Shown piece by piece: positions 22,886 through 22,991 of a stretch of 22,991 nt of DNA. Positions within the stretch are counted from its first letter, which is position 1; every line of letters starts with the position of its first letter. This DNA comes from Flavobacterium sp. UBA7665 (GTDB taxonomy: Bacteria; Bacteroidota; Bacteroidia; Flavobacteriales; Flavobacteriaceae): positions 1-22,991 of the forward strand of contig DLHP01000044.1 in NCBI GenBank assembly GCA_002483285.1, written 5' to 3'. Both the position numbers and the translations under genes were made by a program. The notes under the pieces are model-generated. The model saw only the letters and a program-made list of their open reading frames with translations, was not told where the DNA came from and ran no database searches.

Positions 22886-22991
22886 TAGGAGCTGTTTCCC
22901 GCTATCCATTACAATCTTTTGACAAAAAGGGATTTCCCTGCGTTGCACTCCGGGCTATCCTTTTTGCAAAAGGATTTCCATTTCTATCGGG
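22886..22991 (+). repeat. Dispersed intergenic repeat, copy D (cut by the window edge)
   Basis: Starts AGGAGCTGTTTCCCGCTATC, then CATTACAATCTTTTGAC (about 22907-22923), GGGATTTCCCTGCG, CTCCGGGCTATCC (about 22948-22960) and TTTTTGCAAAAGGATTTCCA followed by TTTCTATCGGG at the edge. It is the same type as 16990-17160 and shares the AAAGGATTTCC and CAATCTTTT words with 3940-4060. Just upstream a near-repeat GATGAAGTAGTGG/GATGAAGTGGTGT (22841, 22862) occurs with period 21. Confidence 0.7.

Overview
The window looks like chromosomal DNA from a Flavobacteriaceae member, probably Flavobacterium or a close relative. The reasons are promoters of the Bacteroidetes type (TTTG, 19 bases, TAnnTTTG), starts preceded by A-rich sequence with no Shine-Dalgarno, a lipoprotein tail of Cys-Ser-Asn-Asp-Asp-Asp type, the gene families present, and intergenic repeat types common in that genus.

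Layout. (1) The left edge (1-98) carries a strong minus-strand promoter and leader that appear to drive an rRNA or tRNA operon just outside the window. (2) 458-3834 is the translation operon thrS-infC-rpmI-rplT. infC starts at a rare ATA codon, and the two gaps around rpmI are filled by inverted arrays of 7- and 8-base words. (3) 4211-5743 is a lipoprotein with two DUF4394 domains. (4) 5914-6833 is a GlxA-type AraC regulator broken by one missing T. It is followed by a tightly packed run (6940-11144) of a DJ-1/PfpI protein, an unknown 154-aa protein, a secreted M1 aminopeptidase homologue that has lost every zinc ligand, and a DinB-fold protein. (5) 11298-15059 is a very large CheB-CheR-PAS-histidine kinase with an 11-base direct repeat upstream. 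(6) 15078-19982 is a cyanophycin module: isoaspartyl peptidase and cyanophycinase on the minus strand, divergent from cyanophycin synthetase on the plus strand. A tandem 16/20-base repeat lies between the two degradative genes. (7) 20087-22219 is a secreted S9 (DPP-IV-like) peptidase with its own promoter and terminator. (8) 22220-22991 is mostly non-coding, but holds a convergent minus-strand unit with a possible 39-aa membrane peptide and a UUCG-loop terminator.

How the parts work together. CphA would polymerise Asp and Arg into cyanophycin. CphB would cut the polymer to beta-Asp-Arg dipeptides, and IaaA would split those into Asp and Arg, so storage and recovery of N, C and energy are encoded side by side. 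The translation operon is housekeeping. The 6940-11144 genes look translationally coupled, but their shared role is unknown.

The most notable items are the catalytically dead M1 homologue in its coupled operon, the several classes of structured intergenic repeats, the complete cyanophycin cycle, the ATA start of infC, the frameshifted regulator and the candidate small membrane protein. Nothing was checked against a database. All family calls come from reading motifs.
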